Translations under genes and position numbers: made by a program
Notes under the pieces: generated by a model
What the model was told of the DNA's origin: nothing
The model's database searches: none
The model's input: only the letters and a program-made list of their open reading frames with translations
In this document: positions 7,445 to 17,342 of the stretch, in pieces
Position numbering within the stretch: position 1 is the stretch's first letter
How the letters are laid out: each line of letters starts with the position of its first letter
Origin: an uncultured Pseudomonadota bacterium
GTDB lineage: Bacteria; Pseudomonadota; Gammaproteobacteria; Burkholderiales; CAIKXV01
Assembly: GCA_903831455.1 (NCBI GenBank)
Contig: CAIKXV010000074.1
Coordinates: forward strand, 1-49,594
DNA length: 49,594 nucleotides
Direction of reading: 5' to 3'

Positions 7445-7647
7445 GCCGCGCCCGTGCGGCAGCCCGTCCGCTGCGCGAGCCGGGCTCGAGGCAGGCGTCG
7501 CCGCAGGGTCCTCCCCGGCCGGGAACGACGCCGCCCCACGAGCGATCGGGTGCGCGCCGAACGCCTTGCCTCGCCCCACCGCGCGCGAGCACGTCGCCTT
7601 GCGCGCGCGATCGAGACCGCAGGCCCCGGGGGATCGTCGTCCTTCGC

Positions 7648-8073
7648 TCAGGCAGGCCGGAACCCGCCCTGCGCCGGTAGCGGCGGGCTGTAGATCACCA
7701 GGACCCGGGCGGGTCCGTCCACCGCCCGCGCCCCGTGCACCAGCCCCGGGGGGATCCGGATCACGCTGCCGGGCGGACAGCGCGTCGGAGCCACACCCGG
7801 CTCGCTGTGTTCGAGCACGCCCTCGAGCACCATCACGATCTGCCATGCGCTGTCGTGCGAATGCGGGTGGGCGGCGCCACCCAGCGCAACGTCGCCGAGC
7901 ACCATCTCGAGACCCGCGCCGAGGCCAGCCTCGACCAGTCGCCGGTTGACCGTGCCGCCATGGCCGGGCGGCGAATACGGCACCCGATCGTCGATGTGCA
8001 CGATCCGCGGGGCCCGGGGATCGCCCGAGGCGTCCGCGGACGGCACGGTTGCCTGCGGCTTTTCGTCGTTCAT
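7648..8073 (-). CDS. Cupin-domain protein
   Basis: A 141-residue single-domain cupin. The metal-site motifs are visible: HPHSHDSAWQIVMVLEG (several His plus a downstream Glu), then PGSVIRIPPGLVHGA containing the second-motif His. Small cupins of this kind act as dioxygenases, isomerases or ligand sensors, and the precise reaction cannot be told here. The start at 8073 gives a normal length; the frame extends upstream into the CoA-transferase region without support. The gene follows the CoA-transferase by 31 bases on the same strand, so the two are probably one operon. A role in carboxylate or dicarbonyl breakdown is inferred from that context only. Confidence 0.8.
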   Translation of the reverse strand: MNDEKPQATVPSADASGDPRAPRIVHIDDRVPYSPPGHGGTVNRRLVEAGLGAGLEMVLGDVALGGAAHPHSHDSAWQIVMVLEGVLEHSEPGVAPTRCPPGSVIRIPPGLVHGARAVDGPARVLVIYSPPLPAQGGFRPA

Positions 8074-8104
8074 TTCCGAGCCGTCCCTGTGGACATGGAG
8101 GCGG

Positions 8105-9325
8105 TCACCCGCGGGCCGAGGCCTCACCGCCGCGGGCTGCGCCGCAGGCCAGCAGCGCGGCGATCGCCTCGACGCTGTAGCCGGCTTCGGCGAGGACCGC
8201 CTCGGTGTGTTCACCCAGCCGGGGGGCGCTGACCGGATGGCGGGCGGGCTCGCCGTCGAAGAAACCGGGCGAGGCGAGCTGGCGTACCGGCCCCAGCCCC
8301 GGTGCGTCCGCCCATGACAAGGCACCGCTGCGCTCGAGCGCAGGGTCGGCCGCCACCTCCGGCAGGCGGGCCACCGGCATTGCCGGCATGCGCAACTCGC
8401 GCGCGAGGGCGATCCACTCGTCGACGGTGCGGGTATGCGCGACCGATTCGATCACGTCGTAGAGTTCGTGGAAGCGCGTGCCTCGAACCGCCGGGTCGGT
8501 GACACGGGGGTCGATGACCATGTCCTCGCGCCCCACCGCGGCGAAGAATCGCGCCCACTGCTCGCTGCTGTACGGGGTCATCGAGACATGGCCATCGCGC
8601 GCGCGGTAGATGCGGCGACCATCGCGGGTGACGCGCGCGTAGCCGACGGGGCCGGTGGCCGGCTGGTAGGTCGCGCCCTGCAGATGCTCGACCAGGCAGA
8701 AGCTGGCAAGCGTGTCGTACATCGGCACGTCGATGACGCCCCCCTCGCCGGTGGCGCGCTGGCGCACCAGCGCCGCCAGCATCGCCGTGGCGAGCGCGAG
8801 GCCCGACACCTTGTCCGCGATCAGGCTGGGTACGAGCCGGGGGGTGCCATCGGCGTCCCCGTTGAGGTCCGCCATGCCCACCGCGCACTGGATCACGTCG
8901 TCGATGGCGGGCGCATCCGCGAGCGGATGCTGCTCGGAGAAGCCGGTCGCCGCGCAGTAGAGGATGCGCGGGTTGAGCGCCCGCACCGCCTCGGGGGAGA
9001 ACCCCAGCCGCGCCATCGGCTCCCGGCGCACGTTGTGCACCAGCAGGTCGGCGCCCCGCAGCAGCGCCTCGAGCGCAGCGCGCCCCTCCGGCTTGCGGAT
9101 GTCGAGCACGACCGACCGCTTGCCGCGGTTCAGGTTCATGAACACCGGCCCCATGCCGCGCTCGGGCGCGGGTCCGGCGTATCGCATGATGTCGCCGTCG
9201 GGCACTTCGACCTTCACGACATCGGCGCCATAGTCGGCGAGGACCTGGGTCGCGTAGGGGCCGAACAGGACCGAGGTCATGTCGATCACCCGCACGCCCG
9301 CCAGCAGTTGCTGCGCAGTGCTCAT
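8105..9325 (-). CDS. Class III CoA-transferase (CaiB/BaiF family)
   Basis: A 406-residue member of the CaiB/BaiF (formyl-CoA transferase type) family, which moves CoA between organic acids through an enzyme-linked anhydride. Typical features are the N-terminal GVRVIDMTSVLFGPYATQVL, DYGADVVKVE, NRGKRSVVLD, and the segment APAIDDVIQCAVG, whose Asp142 aligns with the family's catalytic aspartate. The start at 9325 fits the family's usual beginning; an upstream in-frame extension of 25 codons lacks homologous features. It is first in a probable two-gene operon with the cupin. It may activate acids imported through the Bug receptors in this region, giving CoA esters for the MaoC hydratase; that link is inferred. 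Confidence 0.92.
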   Translation of the reverse strand: MSTAQQLLAGVRVIDMTSVLFGPYATQVLADYGADVVKVEVPDGDIMRYAGPAPERGMGPVFMNLNRGKRSVVLDIRKPEGRAALEALLRGADLLVHNVRREPMARLGFSPEAVRALNPRILYCAATGFSEQHPLADAPAIDDVIQCAVGMADLNGDADGTPRLVPSLIADKVSGLALATAMLAALVRQRATGEGGVIDVPMYDTLASFCLVEHLQGATYQPATGPVGYARVTRDGRRIYRARDGHVSMTPYSSEQWARFFAAVGREDMVIDPRVTDPAVRGTRFHELYDVIESVAHTRTVDEWIALARELRMPAMPVARLPEVAADPALERSGALSWADAPGLGPVRQLASPGFFDGEPARHPVSAPRLGEHTEAVLAEAGYSVEAIAALLACGAARGGEASARG

Positions 9326-9654
9326 GGAATTTCCGCGCCCGCAGGGGAGCGCGCCGTCACGAAGGATCGTCTCGGCGGAATGGTAGCGCAGGCGCCGCAT
9401 GCGGGCCGGCGCGCCGCCGGACCCGCGTGCGGCGCCCGGAGCGGACTGCGCCGCGAGCGGACACCGCCCGGGGGCGCCGCGCGACCCCGATGCCGGCGCG
9501 CAGCGGCCTGGGGACCACGCGGTGCAAGGGCAGGTGCATCGCGGTATCGTCGGGCATCCGCTCGGGCGCTCGCCCGCGGGTACCGCGACGGGCCGGGAGC
9601 ACCGCCACGACCGATCGCATCGCAGCGCCCGAACGCCCTCCGCCTACCCTCCCG
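9326..9654. promoter_or_regulatory. Divergent intergenic region: promoter-like element and nested palindrome
   Basis: No supported gene lies in these 329 bases between the CoA-transferase and the DUF2238 gene. On the minus strand TACCAT at 9380-9385 is a -10 candidate for the CoA-transferase. Nearer the plus-strand gene, GCGGTA (9541-9546) and TACCGC (9591-9596) form the outer arms of a palindrome, with CGGGCG (9573-9578) and CGCCCG (9581-9586) inside it. Confidence 0.45.
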
Positions 9655-10290
9655 ATGCACGCCGACCGCCAGCGCCCCAGCCCGACCGAGATCGCCTGCT
9701 GGATCGCGGTGGCGACCACCTGCCTGTGGTCCACGATCGATCCCCATGATCGGTTGACCTGGTGGCTGGAGGCGCTGCCCTCGGTCGCGGTGCTGGTCCT
9801 GCTGCCCGCGTTGTTCGCGAGGTTCAGGTTCACCCCGCTCGCCACCGTGCTGATCGCCGCCCATGCGATCGTGCTGCTGGTCGGCGCGCACTACACCTAC
9901 GCGGAGGTGCCGCTCGGCAACTGGGCGCGCGACACCTTCGACCTCTCGCGCAACCACTACGACCGGTTCGGCCACGTGATGCAGGGGTTCACCCCGGCGA
10001 TCGTCGCGCGCGAGGTGCTCGCCCGCCGCTCGCCGCTGCACGGCAGTCGATGGCTGCCGTTCCTCGCGATCTGCTTCTGCCTGGCCTTTTCGGCCTTCTA
10101 CGAACTCATCGAGTGGTGGGTGGCGATCTCCACCGGCGACGACGCGGTGGCCTTCCTCGCCACCCAGGGCGACGTCTGGGACACCCAATGGGACATGTTC
10201 CTCGCGCTGGCTGGCGCATGCCTGTCGATCGCACTGTTCTCCCGCCTGCACGACCGCCAGCTCGCGCAACTGGCGCCTCGAGGCGCATAG
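9655..10290 (+). CDS. DUF2238 (YjdF-type) integral membrane protein
   Basis: A 211-residue polytopic inner-membrane protein. Hydrophobic segments occur at about residues 14-26, 40-57, 60-77, 135-155 and 185-200. The stretch [20 protein letters not shown] and the later [11 protein letters not shown] are characteristic of the DUF2238/YjdF family, whose function is not established. Histidine and acidic residues within membrane segments suggest a possible metal or proton role, but that is speculation. The start at 9655 is the first ATG giving a family-like N-terminus; much longer in-frame extensions lack membrane character. A long imperfect hairpin follows the stop. Confidence 0.82.
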   Translation: MHADRQRPSPTEIACWIAVATTCLWSTIDPHDRLTWWLEALPSVAVLVLLPALFARFRFTPLATVLIAAHAIVLLVGAHYTYAEVPLGNWARDTFDLSRNHYDRFGHVMQGFTPAIVAREVLARRSPLHGSRWLPFLAICFCLAFSAFYELIEWWVAISTGDDAVAFLATQGDVWDTQWDMFLALAGACLSIALFSRLHDRQLAQLAPRGA

Positions 10291-10298
10291 GACACACC

Positions 10299-10331
10299 GT
10301 GCGCAGGCACCCCGGGGTGGCCTCGGCGCAC
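10299..10331 (+). terminator. Imperfect hairpin after the DUF2238 gene
   Basis: GTGCGC (10299-10304) pairs with GCGCAC (10326-10331), AGGC (10305-10308) pairs with GCCT (10320-10323), and ACCCC faces GGGGT at the tip, with small bulges. It begins nine bases after the stop codon. It lacks a T-run, so it is only a terminator candidate. Confidence 0.4.
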
Positions 10332-10372
10332 GCCGGACGGGAACGACCGCGCCGCCCCCAGGGCATCCGCGC

Positions 10373-10403
10373 GTAGTAACATTACGGGTTTTCCGTCAAC
10401 TAC
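10373..10403 (+). promoter_or_regulatory. AT-rich island with hairpin upstream of lysC
   Basis: This is the only clearly AT-rich patch in the gap before lysC. It contains TAACAT (10377-10382) as a -10 candidate, and it can fold: GTAGT (10373-10377) with ACTAC (10399-10403), and ACGG (10384-10387) with CCGT (10393-10396) around a GTTTT loop. It lies about 80-110 bases before the lysC ATG. The promoter role is inferred. Confidence 0.4.
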
Positions 10404-10480
10404 TTGCCCGCGGCCTGCCGGCACGACGGTCACCGCGCCCCGGGCGCGGCGAGGCACCGGTCCGGCGCGCGCTCCCGAAG

Positions 10481-11710
10481 ATGGCATTGATCGTCCAGAA
10501 GTACGGCGGGACCTCGGTCGGCTCGCCCGAGCGCATCCGCAACGTCGCGCGCCGCGTTGCGCGCTGGAAATCGCAGGGCCACGACCTGGTCGTCGTCGTC
10601 TCGGCCATGTCCGGCGAGACCAACCGGCTGATCGCGCTCGCCCGCGAAGTCCAGGGTGAACCGGACCCGCGCGAACTCGACCAGATGGTGTCCACCGGCG
10701 AGCAGGTCACGATCGGGCTGCTCGCAATGGCGCTGAAGGACATCGGCGTGGACGCCCGCAGCTACACCGGCGGGCAGGTCCGCATCCTCACCGACAACGC
10801 GTACACCAAGGCCCGCATCCTGTCGATCGACGAGCACAACATGCGTGCCGACCTCTCGGCGGGGCGGGTGGTCGTCGTCGCCGGCTTCCAGGGGATCGAC
10901 GCCGCGGGCAACGTCACCACGCTGGGCCGCGGCGGCTCGGATACCACCGGCGTGGCGCTGGCCGCGGCCCTGCGCGCGGACGAGTGCCAGATCTACACCG
11001 ACGTCGATGGCGTCTACACCACCGACCCGCGCATCGTCCCCAATGCCCGGCGCCTGCGGACGGTCACCTTCGAGGAGATGCTGGAGATGGCCAGCCTCGG
11101 CTCGAAGGTGCTGCAGATCCGCTCGGTGGAGTTCGCCGGCAAGTACCGCGTCAAGCTGCGGGTGCTCTCTTCGTTCCAGGACGAGGGCGAGGGCACGCTG
11201 ATCACCTTCGAAGAGGACGAGCACATGGAACAGGCGATCATCTCGGGCATCGCGTTCAACCGCGACGAGGCCAAGATCACGGTGCAGGGGGTCCCCGACC
11301 GGCCGGGCATCGCGTACCAGATCCTCGGCCCGGTGGCCGACGCGAACATCGACGTCGACATGATCGTGCAGAACGCCGGCGTGCACGGCCTGACCGATTT
11401 CTCCTTCACGGTGCCGAGGGGCGACTTCGCCCGCGCCAGCCGGTTGATCGAGGAGGTGCGCCAGCACATCGGCGCGCGCGAGGTCATCGGCGACGAGCGC
11501 ATCGCGAAGGTATCCATCGTCGGCGTGGGCATGCGATCGCACTGCGGCATCGCCAGCAAGGCGTTCCGCGCGCTCTCCGAGGAGGGCATCAACATCCAGA
11601 TGATCTCCACCTCGGAGATCAAGATCTCGGTCGTGCTCGACGAGAAGTACCTCGAACTCGCGGTGCGGGTGCTGCACGACGCGTTCGAACTCGATCGCGA
11701 ACCGGTCTGA
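10481..11710 (+). CDS. lysC: Aspartate kinase
   Basis: A 409-residue aspartokinase that phosphorylates L-aspartate as the first step toward lysine, diaminopimelate, methionine and threonine. The N-terminal kinase domain has [13 protein letters not shown] (from about residue 5), [16 protein letters not shown] and the DGVYTTDPR segment. Two C-terminal ACT domains follow (about 265-335 and 345-409), the usual sites of lysine/threonine feedback control. Length and architecture match the monofunctional, single-chain class. An internal ATG at 11225 is preceded by AGAGGA and could initiate a separate regulatory beta chain, as known for some aspartokinases. The ATG at 10481 has no strong ribosome binding site. 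Confidence 0.97.
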   Translation: MALIVQKYGGTSVGSPERIRNVARRVARWKSQGHDLVVVVSAMSGETNRLIALAREVQGEPDPRELDQMVSTGEQVTIGLLAMALKDIGVDARSYTGGQVRILTDNAYTKARILSIDEHNMRADLSAGRVVVVAGFQGIDAAGNVTTLGRGGSDTTGVALAAALRADECQIYTDVDGVYTTDPRIVPNARRLRTVTFEEMLEMASLGSKVLQIRSVEFAGKYRVKLRVLSSFQDEGEGTLITFEEDEHMEQAIISGIAFNRDEAKITVQGVPDRPGIAYQILGPVADANIDVDMIVQNAGVHGLTDFSFTVPRGDFARASRLIEEVRQHIGAREVIGDERIAKVSIVGVGMRSHCGIASKAFRALSEEGINIQMISTSEIKISVVLDEKYLELAVRVLHDAFELDREPV

Positions 11711-11718
11711 CCCGCACC

Positions 11719-11736
11719 GGCTCCGGGCGCGGAGCC
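11719..11736 (+). terminator. Hairpin after lysC
   Basis: GGCTCCG (11719-11725) pairs with CGGAGCC (11730-11736) around a GGCG loop, nine bases after the lysC stop and between it and the convergent receptor gene. It has no T-tract, so it is only a candidate terminator or mRNA-end structure. Confidence 0.4.
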
Positions 11737-11822
11737 CGGCCTGCCGCCCTGGCGGGACGCCAGCCGACGAGCGTCCCGGATGCGCGAGTCGCGCGGGTGT
11801 CGCGAGGGCCGGCCTGCCCGGC

Positions 11823-12812
11823 TCAGTTCACTTCGGCCTTCGCGCCAGACTGCACGATCACCGGCGCCCAGCGCCGGATCTCCTCGCGCAGGAAGCGGCG
11901 GAAGTCGTCCGGCGAGCCCGGCAACGGTTCGCCGCCGACGTTGCGGATGCGCTCGGCCGTCTCGGGCGTCTGCAGCGAGCGAACGGCCTCGGCATTCAGT
12001 CGGGCGACCACCGCCGACGGCGTCCCCGCGGGCACCATGATGCCCCCGAAACCGACCGCCTCGAAGGCCACCCCCTCTTCGCGGAAGGTCGGGATGTTCG
12101 ACAGCGCGCTCGACCGTTTCGCGCTGGCCATCGCCAGCCCGCGGACCTTGCCCGCCTGGATCTGCGCCATCGCCCCGGGGACGTTGCCGAACATCACGTC
12201 GGTCTGCCCGGAGATGAGGCCGGTCAGCGCCTGCGGGCTACCCGGGTAGGGCACGTGGGTCGCGGCGAAGCGGTTCTGGGTGCGGAAGAGTTCCATTGCC
12301 AGGTGCTGCGGGCTACCGATGCCCAGCGAGCCGTAGTTGAAACCACCGGGCCGGCTCCTCGCCTGCTCCAGGAATTCCTTGAGCGAGTTGATCGGCGAGC
12401 GTGCCGACACCAGCAGCACGTTCGGGAACTGGGCATAGAGCGCCACCGGCGCGAAGTCGCGCTCGGTGTCGAACGGCAGCTTGGGTCGCAGGTTCAGATG
12501 GAAGGCGAACGGCGTGCTCACGAACACCACCGTGTAGCCATCGGCCGGGGCCTTGGCGGCCAGTTCGTAGGCGATGAGTCCGCTCGCGCCCGGGCGATTG
12601 TCGTAGACCAGCGGGCGCCCCAGTCCATCGGCCATCCGCTCGCCCACCACGCGCGCGAGGATGTCGGACACCCCTCCCGCGGGGAAATCGATCACCAGGC
12701 GGATCGGCCGGTTCGGATACGCCTGGGCGGCCGCGCCCGTGGCGAAGCCCGCCCACGCAGCGGCGGCGATCAGAAGGCAACGGATCGGCGAACGCAGGAA
12801 CTCGGACACCAT
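11823..12812 (-). CDS. Bug-family TTT solute-binding receptor
   Basis: A 329-residue periplasmic receptor with a clear signal peptide: MVSEFLRSPIRC, then a hydrophobic core, with probable cleavage after GAAAQA. Ligand-loop motifs are IDFPAGGVSDILARVVGER, DNRPGASGLIAYELAAK, YGSLGIGSPQHLAMELF and HVPYPGSPQALTG. The start at 12812 has GGAG upstream; the open frame continues far upstream across the tRNA genes but is not coding there. It converges on lysC and is divergent from a Rid-family gene, repeating the Bug-Rid association seen at 2833-4792. Its ligand is unknown and no transporter membrane subunits are present nearby. Confidence 0.92.
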   Translation of the reverse strand: MVSEFLRSPIRCLLIAAAAWAGFATGAAAQAYPNRPIRLVIDFPAGGVSDILARVVGERMADGLGRPLVYDNRPGASGLIAYELAAKAPADGYTVVFVSTPFAFHLNLRPKLPFDTERDFAPVALYAQFPNVLLVSARSPINSLKEFLEQARSRPGGFNYGSLGIGSPQHLAMELFRTQNRFAATHVPYPGSPQALTGLISGQTDVMFGNVPGAMAQIQAGKVRGLAMASAKRSSALSNIPTFREEGVAFEAVGFGGIMVPAGTPSAVVARLNAEAVRSLQTPETAERIRNVGGEPLPGSPDDFRRFLREEIRRWAPVIVQSGAKAEVN

Positions 12813-12968
12813 GGCAACTCCGGCAGGCGAGGGTGGCCAGCATGATCGCTCCCGGTCCGTTCGGCAAGGAGGTCCCGGCCGCTGTGCTACCGTGACGGCC
12901 CGGGCCGGCGCCCGGCGGGTCGCCAGTCCCGGCCGCTCGCACGACCGGCTTGCACGCACGGAGAGCGC

Positions 12969-13370
12969 ATGAGCACGATCGACAAGCAGTTGATCTTCCC
13001 CGAAGGACTGTCCCGCCCCACCGGCGTCTGGACCACCGTGACGACTGCCCGACCGGGACGCCTCGTGTTCGTGTCGGGCCTCACGGCGAAGGACGCGTCC
13101 GGCGTGGTGGTCGGCAAGGACGACATCCGCGTCCAGACCGTGCAGGTCTGCGAGAACCTCAAGCTCGCGATGCAATCCGCCGGGGGGTCGCTGCGCGACA
13201 TCATGCGGGTGGACGTGTTCATCAAGGACATGGCCCACTTCAAGGTGATCCACGAGGTCCGCGGGCGTTATTTCGACGTCGAACCGCCCGCCTCCACGAT
13301 GGTGGCCGTCTCCGCCTTCACCCACCCGGACATGCTGATCGAGATCAACGCGATCGCCGTGCTTCCCTGA
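12969..13370 (+). CDS. Rid-family protein without the RidA arginine
   Basis: A 133-residue Rid superfamily protein. Fold markers are GRLVFVSGLTAKDASG near residues 30-45 and LIEINAIAVLP at the end. The PAR(S/T) motif of RidA reads PASTMVAV, with Ser109 in the place of the key Arg, so classical imine deaminase activity is not expected. The ATG at 12969 has GGAGAG just upstream. It is divergent from the Bug receptor at 11823-12812 and was probably acquired with it. It is not closely similar to the other Rid protein at 4382-4792. It may process an unstable amino or carbonyl intermediate; the substrate is unknown. Confidence 0.87.
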   Translation: MSTIDKQLIFPEGLSRPTGVWTTVTTARPGRLVFVSGLTAKDASGVVVGKDDIRVQTVQVCENLKLAMQSAGGSLRDIMRVDVFIKDMAHFKVIHEVRGRYFDVEPPASTMVAVSAFTHPDMLIEINAIAVLP

Positions 13371-13572
13371 CCCGCGCCGACAGGACGGGTCGACGCCGCG
13401 ATCGCCCGTTCGGCGCCGCCCGCCCGCCCCCATCACGGGGCGATGCAAGCACCCGGCCGTAGCGCCGGGCGGGCCCGCCGTCCTGCCCGGCCGGCGCCCG
13501 GAGCGGCGGGGTCGTACGCGGCTGCGGGCACGTCCAGCGGGCATGTCCTCGCGCGGGCGACGATCCGGGCGG

Positions 13573-13578
13573 TATACT
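13573..13578 (+). promoter_or_regulatory. -10 element TATACT for tRNA-Ser
   Basis: TATACT ends ten bases before the first base of the mature tRNA-Ser, the spacing expected for a tRNA promoter. No clear -35 box is seen in the GC-rich upstream DNA. Confidence 0.6.
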
Positions 13579-13588
13579 CCGCACCCGT

Positions 13589-13682
13589 GGAGAGATGGCC
13601 GAGAGGTCGAAGGCGCTCCCCTGCTAAGGGAGTATACGGGCCAAAACCTGTATCGAGGGTTCGAATCCCTCTCTCTCCGCCA
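13589..13682 (+). tRNA. tRNA-Ser (anticodon GCU)
   Basis: A 94-nt class II tRNA with acceptor stem GGAGAGA/TCTCTCC, discriminator G and encoded CCA. The anticodon arm CTCCC-CTGCTAA-GGGAG gives anticodon GCT at 13623-13625, reading AGC/AGU serine codons. The long variable arm and the GGTTCGAATCC T-arm are clear. Confidence 0.97.
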
Positions 13683-13691
13683 GTTCGCCTG

Positions 13692-13697
13692 TATACT
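13692..13697 (+). promoter_or_regulatory. -10 element TATACT for tRNA-Arg
   Basis: TATACT ends nine bases before the tRNA-Arg 5' end, in the 24-base gap after tRNA-Ser, suggesting the second tRNA has its own start as well as read-through from the first. Confidence 0.5.
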
Positions 13698-13706
13698 CGG
13701 CGGCAC

Positions 13707-13783
13707 GCGCCTGTAGCTCAGTTGGATAGAGTACTTGGCTACGAACCAAGGGGTCGTGGGTTCAAATCCTGCCAGGCGCGCCA
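13707..13783 (+). tRNA. tRNA-Arg (anticodon ACG)
   Basis: A 77-nt tRNA with acceptor GCGCCTG/CAGGCGC, discriminator G and encoded CCA. The anticodon arm CTTGG-CTACGAA-CCAAG places ACG at 13741-13743; A34 would be edited to inosine to read CGU/CGC/CGA. The T-arm contains GGTTCAAATCC. Confidence 0.97.
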
Positions 13784-13790
13784 GTTCCAG

Positions 13791-13825
13791 CAGCCGGTCG
13801 GCCCTCGAGGCCGGCCGGCTGTTTT
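13791..13825 (+). terminator. Rho-independent terminator after tRNA-Arg
   Basis: A 13-bp stem, CAGCCGGTCGGCC (13791-13803) against GGCCGGCCGGCTG (13809-13821) with one G-U pair, a CTCGA loop, then TTTT (13822-13825). It starts eight bases after the tRNA CCA end. It is the only hairpin in the window with a proper T-tract. Confidence 0.9.
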
Positions 13826-14187
13826 CACTTGCGGGGCATGGTTCGAGCCAGGGCCCGGCCAGCCGCGCCGCCTGATGGGCTCCGCCCCGGCCGGGAAGGC
13901 CTGAACCGCCCTCGGCCGCTTCGCCCCTCCCGTGTGCCATGGCCCGCCGGGCACGGCCGATCGCCGACCGCGCTGCACGGTCGCCCGTCCCTCGGTGTCC
14001 GTGCATTCCGGGGGCGGCGCGTCGCACGCGTCGGTGATAGCCTCGCGGGCCGGGGAGGCGGCCCGGAAACCGGTCCGTCGCCGGGCTGGCGAGCCGGATC
14101 GCCATGGCGGCGCCATCGATCCGGCCTGGCAGCCCACGGCCCCCGCCCCCCCTGCGGTACCCTTGCATCCCGTTCCAGCGATCCCCC
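13826..14187. other. Gap between tRNA operon and tartrate dehydrogenase-like gene
   Basis: These 362 bases contain no supported gene or RNA. The open frames present are GC-bias frames without family features. TACCCT at 14158-14163, 25 bases before the ATG at 14188, is a weak -10 candidate. No repeat of the tRNA-Arg 3' end was noticed by eye. Confidence 0.4.
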
Positions 14188-15246
14188 ATGCGCCACTACA
14201 CCCTCGCGTCGATTCCCGGAGACGGCATCGGCAAGGAAGTCATTCCCGCGGGCGAGCGGGTGCTCGACCACCTCGCGCGCGCCTGCGGCTTCACGATCGA
14301 GTTCCGCCGGTTCGACTGGGGCAGCGACTACTACCGGGCGCATGGAGTGATGATGCCCGCGGACGGACTGGACGCCCTGCGCGGGGTCGATGCCATCTAC
14401 TTCGGCGCGGTGGGAGCTCCCGACATCCCCGACCACCTGACGCTGTGGGGCCTGCGACTGGCCATCTGCCAGCCGTTCGACCAGTACGCGAACGTGCGCC
14501 CTGCCCGCGTGCTGCCCGGCATCCGCAGCCCGCTGGCGGGCCTCGACCCCGCCCAGCTCGACTGGGTCATCGTGCGCGAGAACTCCGAGGGTGAATACTC
14601 GGGCGCCGGCGGGCGTGCGCACCGCGGCCTTCCCGAGGAAGTGGCCACCGACGTGTCGATCTTCACGAGGGCCGGCGTCGAGCGCGTGCTGCGGTTCGCG
14701 TTCACGCTCGCGCGTTCACGCCCGCGCCGCCTGCTCACCGTGGTCACCAAGTCCAATGCCCAGCGACATGGCATGGTGATGTGGGACGAGATCGCGCAGG
14801 AGGTCGCCGCCTCCTTCCCGGACGTGACCTGGGACAAGATGCTGGTCGATGCGATGACCGTCCGCATGGTCACCCGCCCCGGCAGCCTGGACACCATCGT
14901 CGCGACCAACCTGCACGCCGACGTGCTGAGCGACCTCGCCGCCGCCCTGTCGGGCTCGATGGGCGTGGCCCCGACGGCCAACCTCAATCCGGAGCGACGG
15001 TTCCCGTCGATGTTCGAGCCCATCCACGGCTCGGCCTTCGACATCACCGGAATGGGCATCGCCAATCCCGTCGGCACGTTCTGGTCCGCGGTGATGATGC
15101 TCGAGCACCTCGGCGAGGCCGAGGCTGCCGCGCGCCTGATGGCCGCGATCGAACGCACCACCCGCAACACCCGCCTGCACACCCCCGATCTCGGTGGCGA
15201 GGCCTCCACCGAACTGGTGACCCAGGCCGTGATCGACGCCCTCTGA
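14188..15246 (+). CDS. ttuC: Tartrate dehydrogenase/decarboxylase-type (isopropylmalate dehydrogenase family)
   Basis: A 352-residue NAD-dependent beta-decarboxylating dehydrogenase. Motifs are [19 protein letters not shown] at the N-terminus, [11 protein letters not shown], the [12 protein letters not shown] segment and [18 protein letters not shown]. Length and these motifs match the tartrate/D-malate dehydrogenase branch (TtuC/DmlA) better than LeuB or Icd. The family oxidises tartrate, D-malate or related 2-hydroxyacids in the cytoplasm. The start at 14188 gives the typical [17 protein letters not shown] beginning. It is followed 49 bases later by acetoacetyl-CoA synthetase on the same strand. 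The gene name rests on family resemblance; D-malate or isopropylmalate as substrate is not excluded. Confidence 0.87.
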   Translation: MRHYTLASIPGDGIGKEVIPAGERVLDHLARACGFTIEFRRFDWGSDYYRAHGVMMPADGLDALRGVDAIYFGAVGAPDIPDHLTLWGLRLAICQPFDQYANVRPARVLPGIRSPLAGLDPAQLDWVIVRENSEGEYSGAGGRAHRGLPEEVATDVSIFTRAGVERVLRFAFTLARSRPRRLLTVVTKSNAQRHGMVMWDEIAQEVAASFPDVTWDKMLVDAMTVRMVTRPGSLDTIVATNLHADVLSDLAAALSGSMGVAPTANLNPERRFPSMFEPIHGSAFDITGMGIANPVGTFWSAVMMLEHLGEAEAAARLMAAIERTTRNTRLHTPDLGGEASTELVTQAVIDAL

Positions 15247-15295
15247 TCCGCACCCGCCCCTGTCGGGACACCTCCTGCCGATCCCCGAATCCGCC

Positions 15296-17296
<2,001 letters not shown>

Positions 17297-17342
17297 TTCG
17301 CGCCCCCTTGAACCGCGGCGCGTTCGCCCCGACCGTACCTTC

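Noticed and set aside
13707-14187. Genomic island attachment site at tRNA-Arg
   Set aside because: No integrase gene and no repeat of the tRNA 3' end was noticed nearby, and an intrinsic terminator follows the tRNA directly.
11823-14189. 788-codon frame reading through tRNA-Ser and tRNA-Arg
   Set aside because: The tRNAs are certain on the other strand. Only the last 329 codons (from 12812) form a Bug receptor with a signal peptide.
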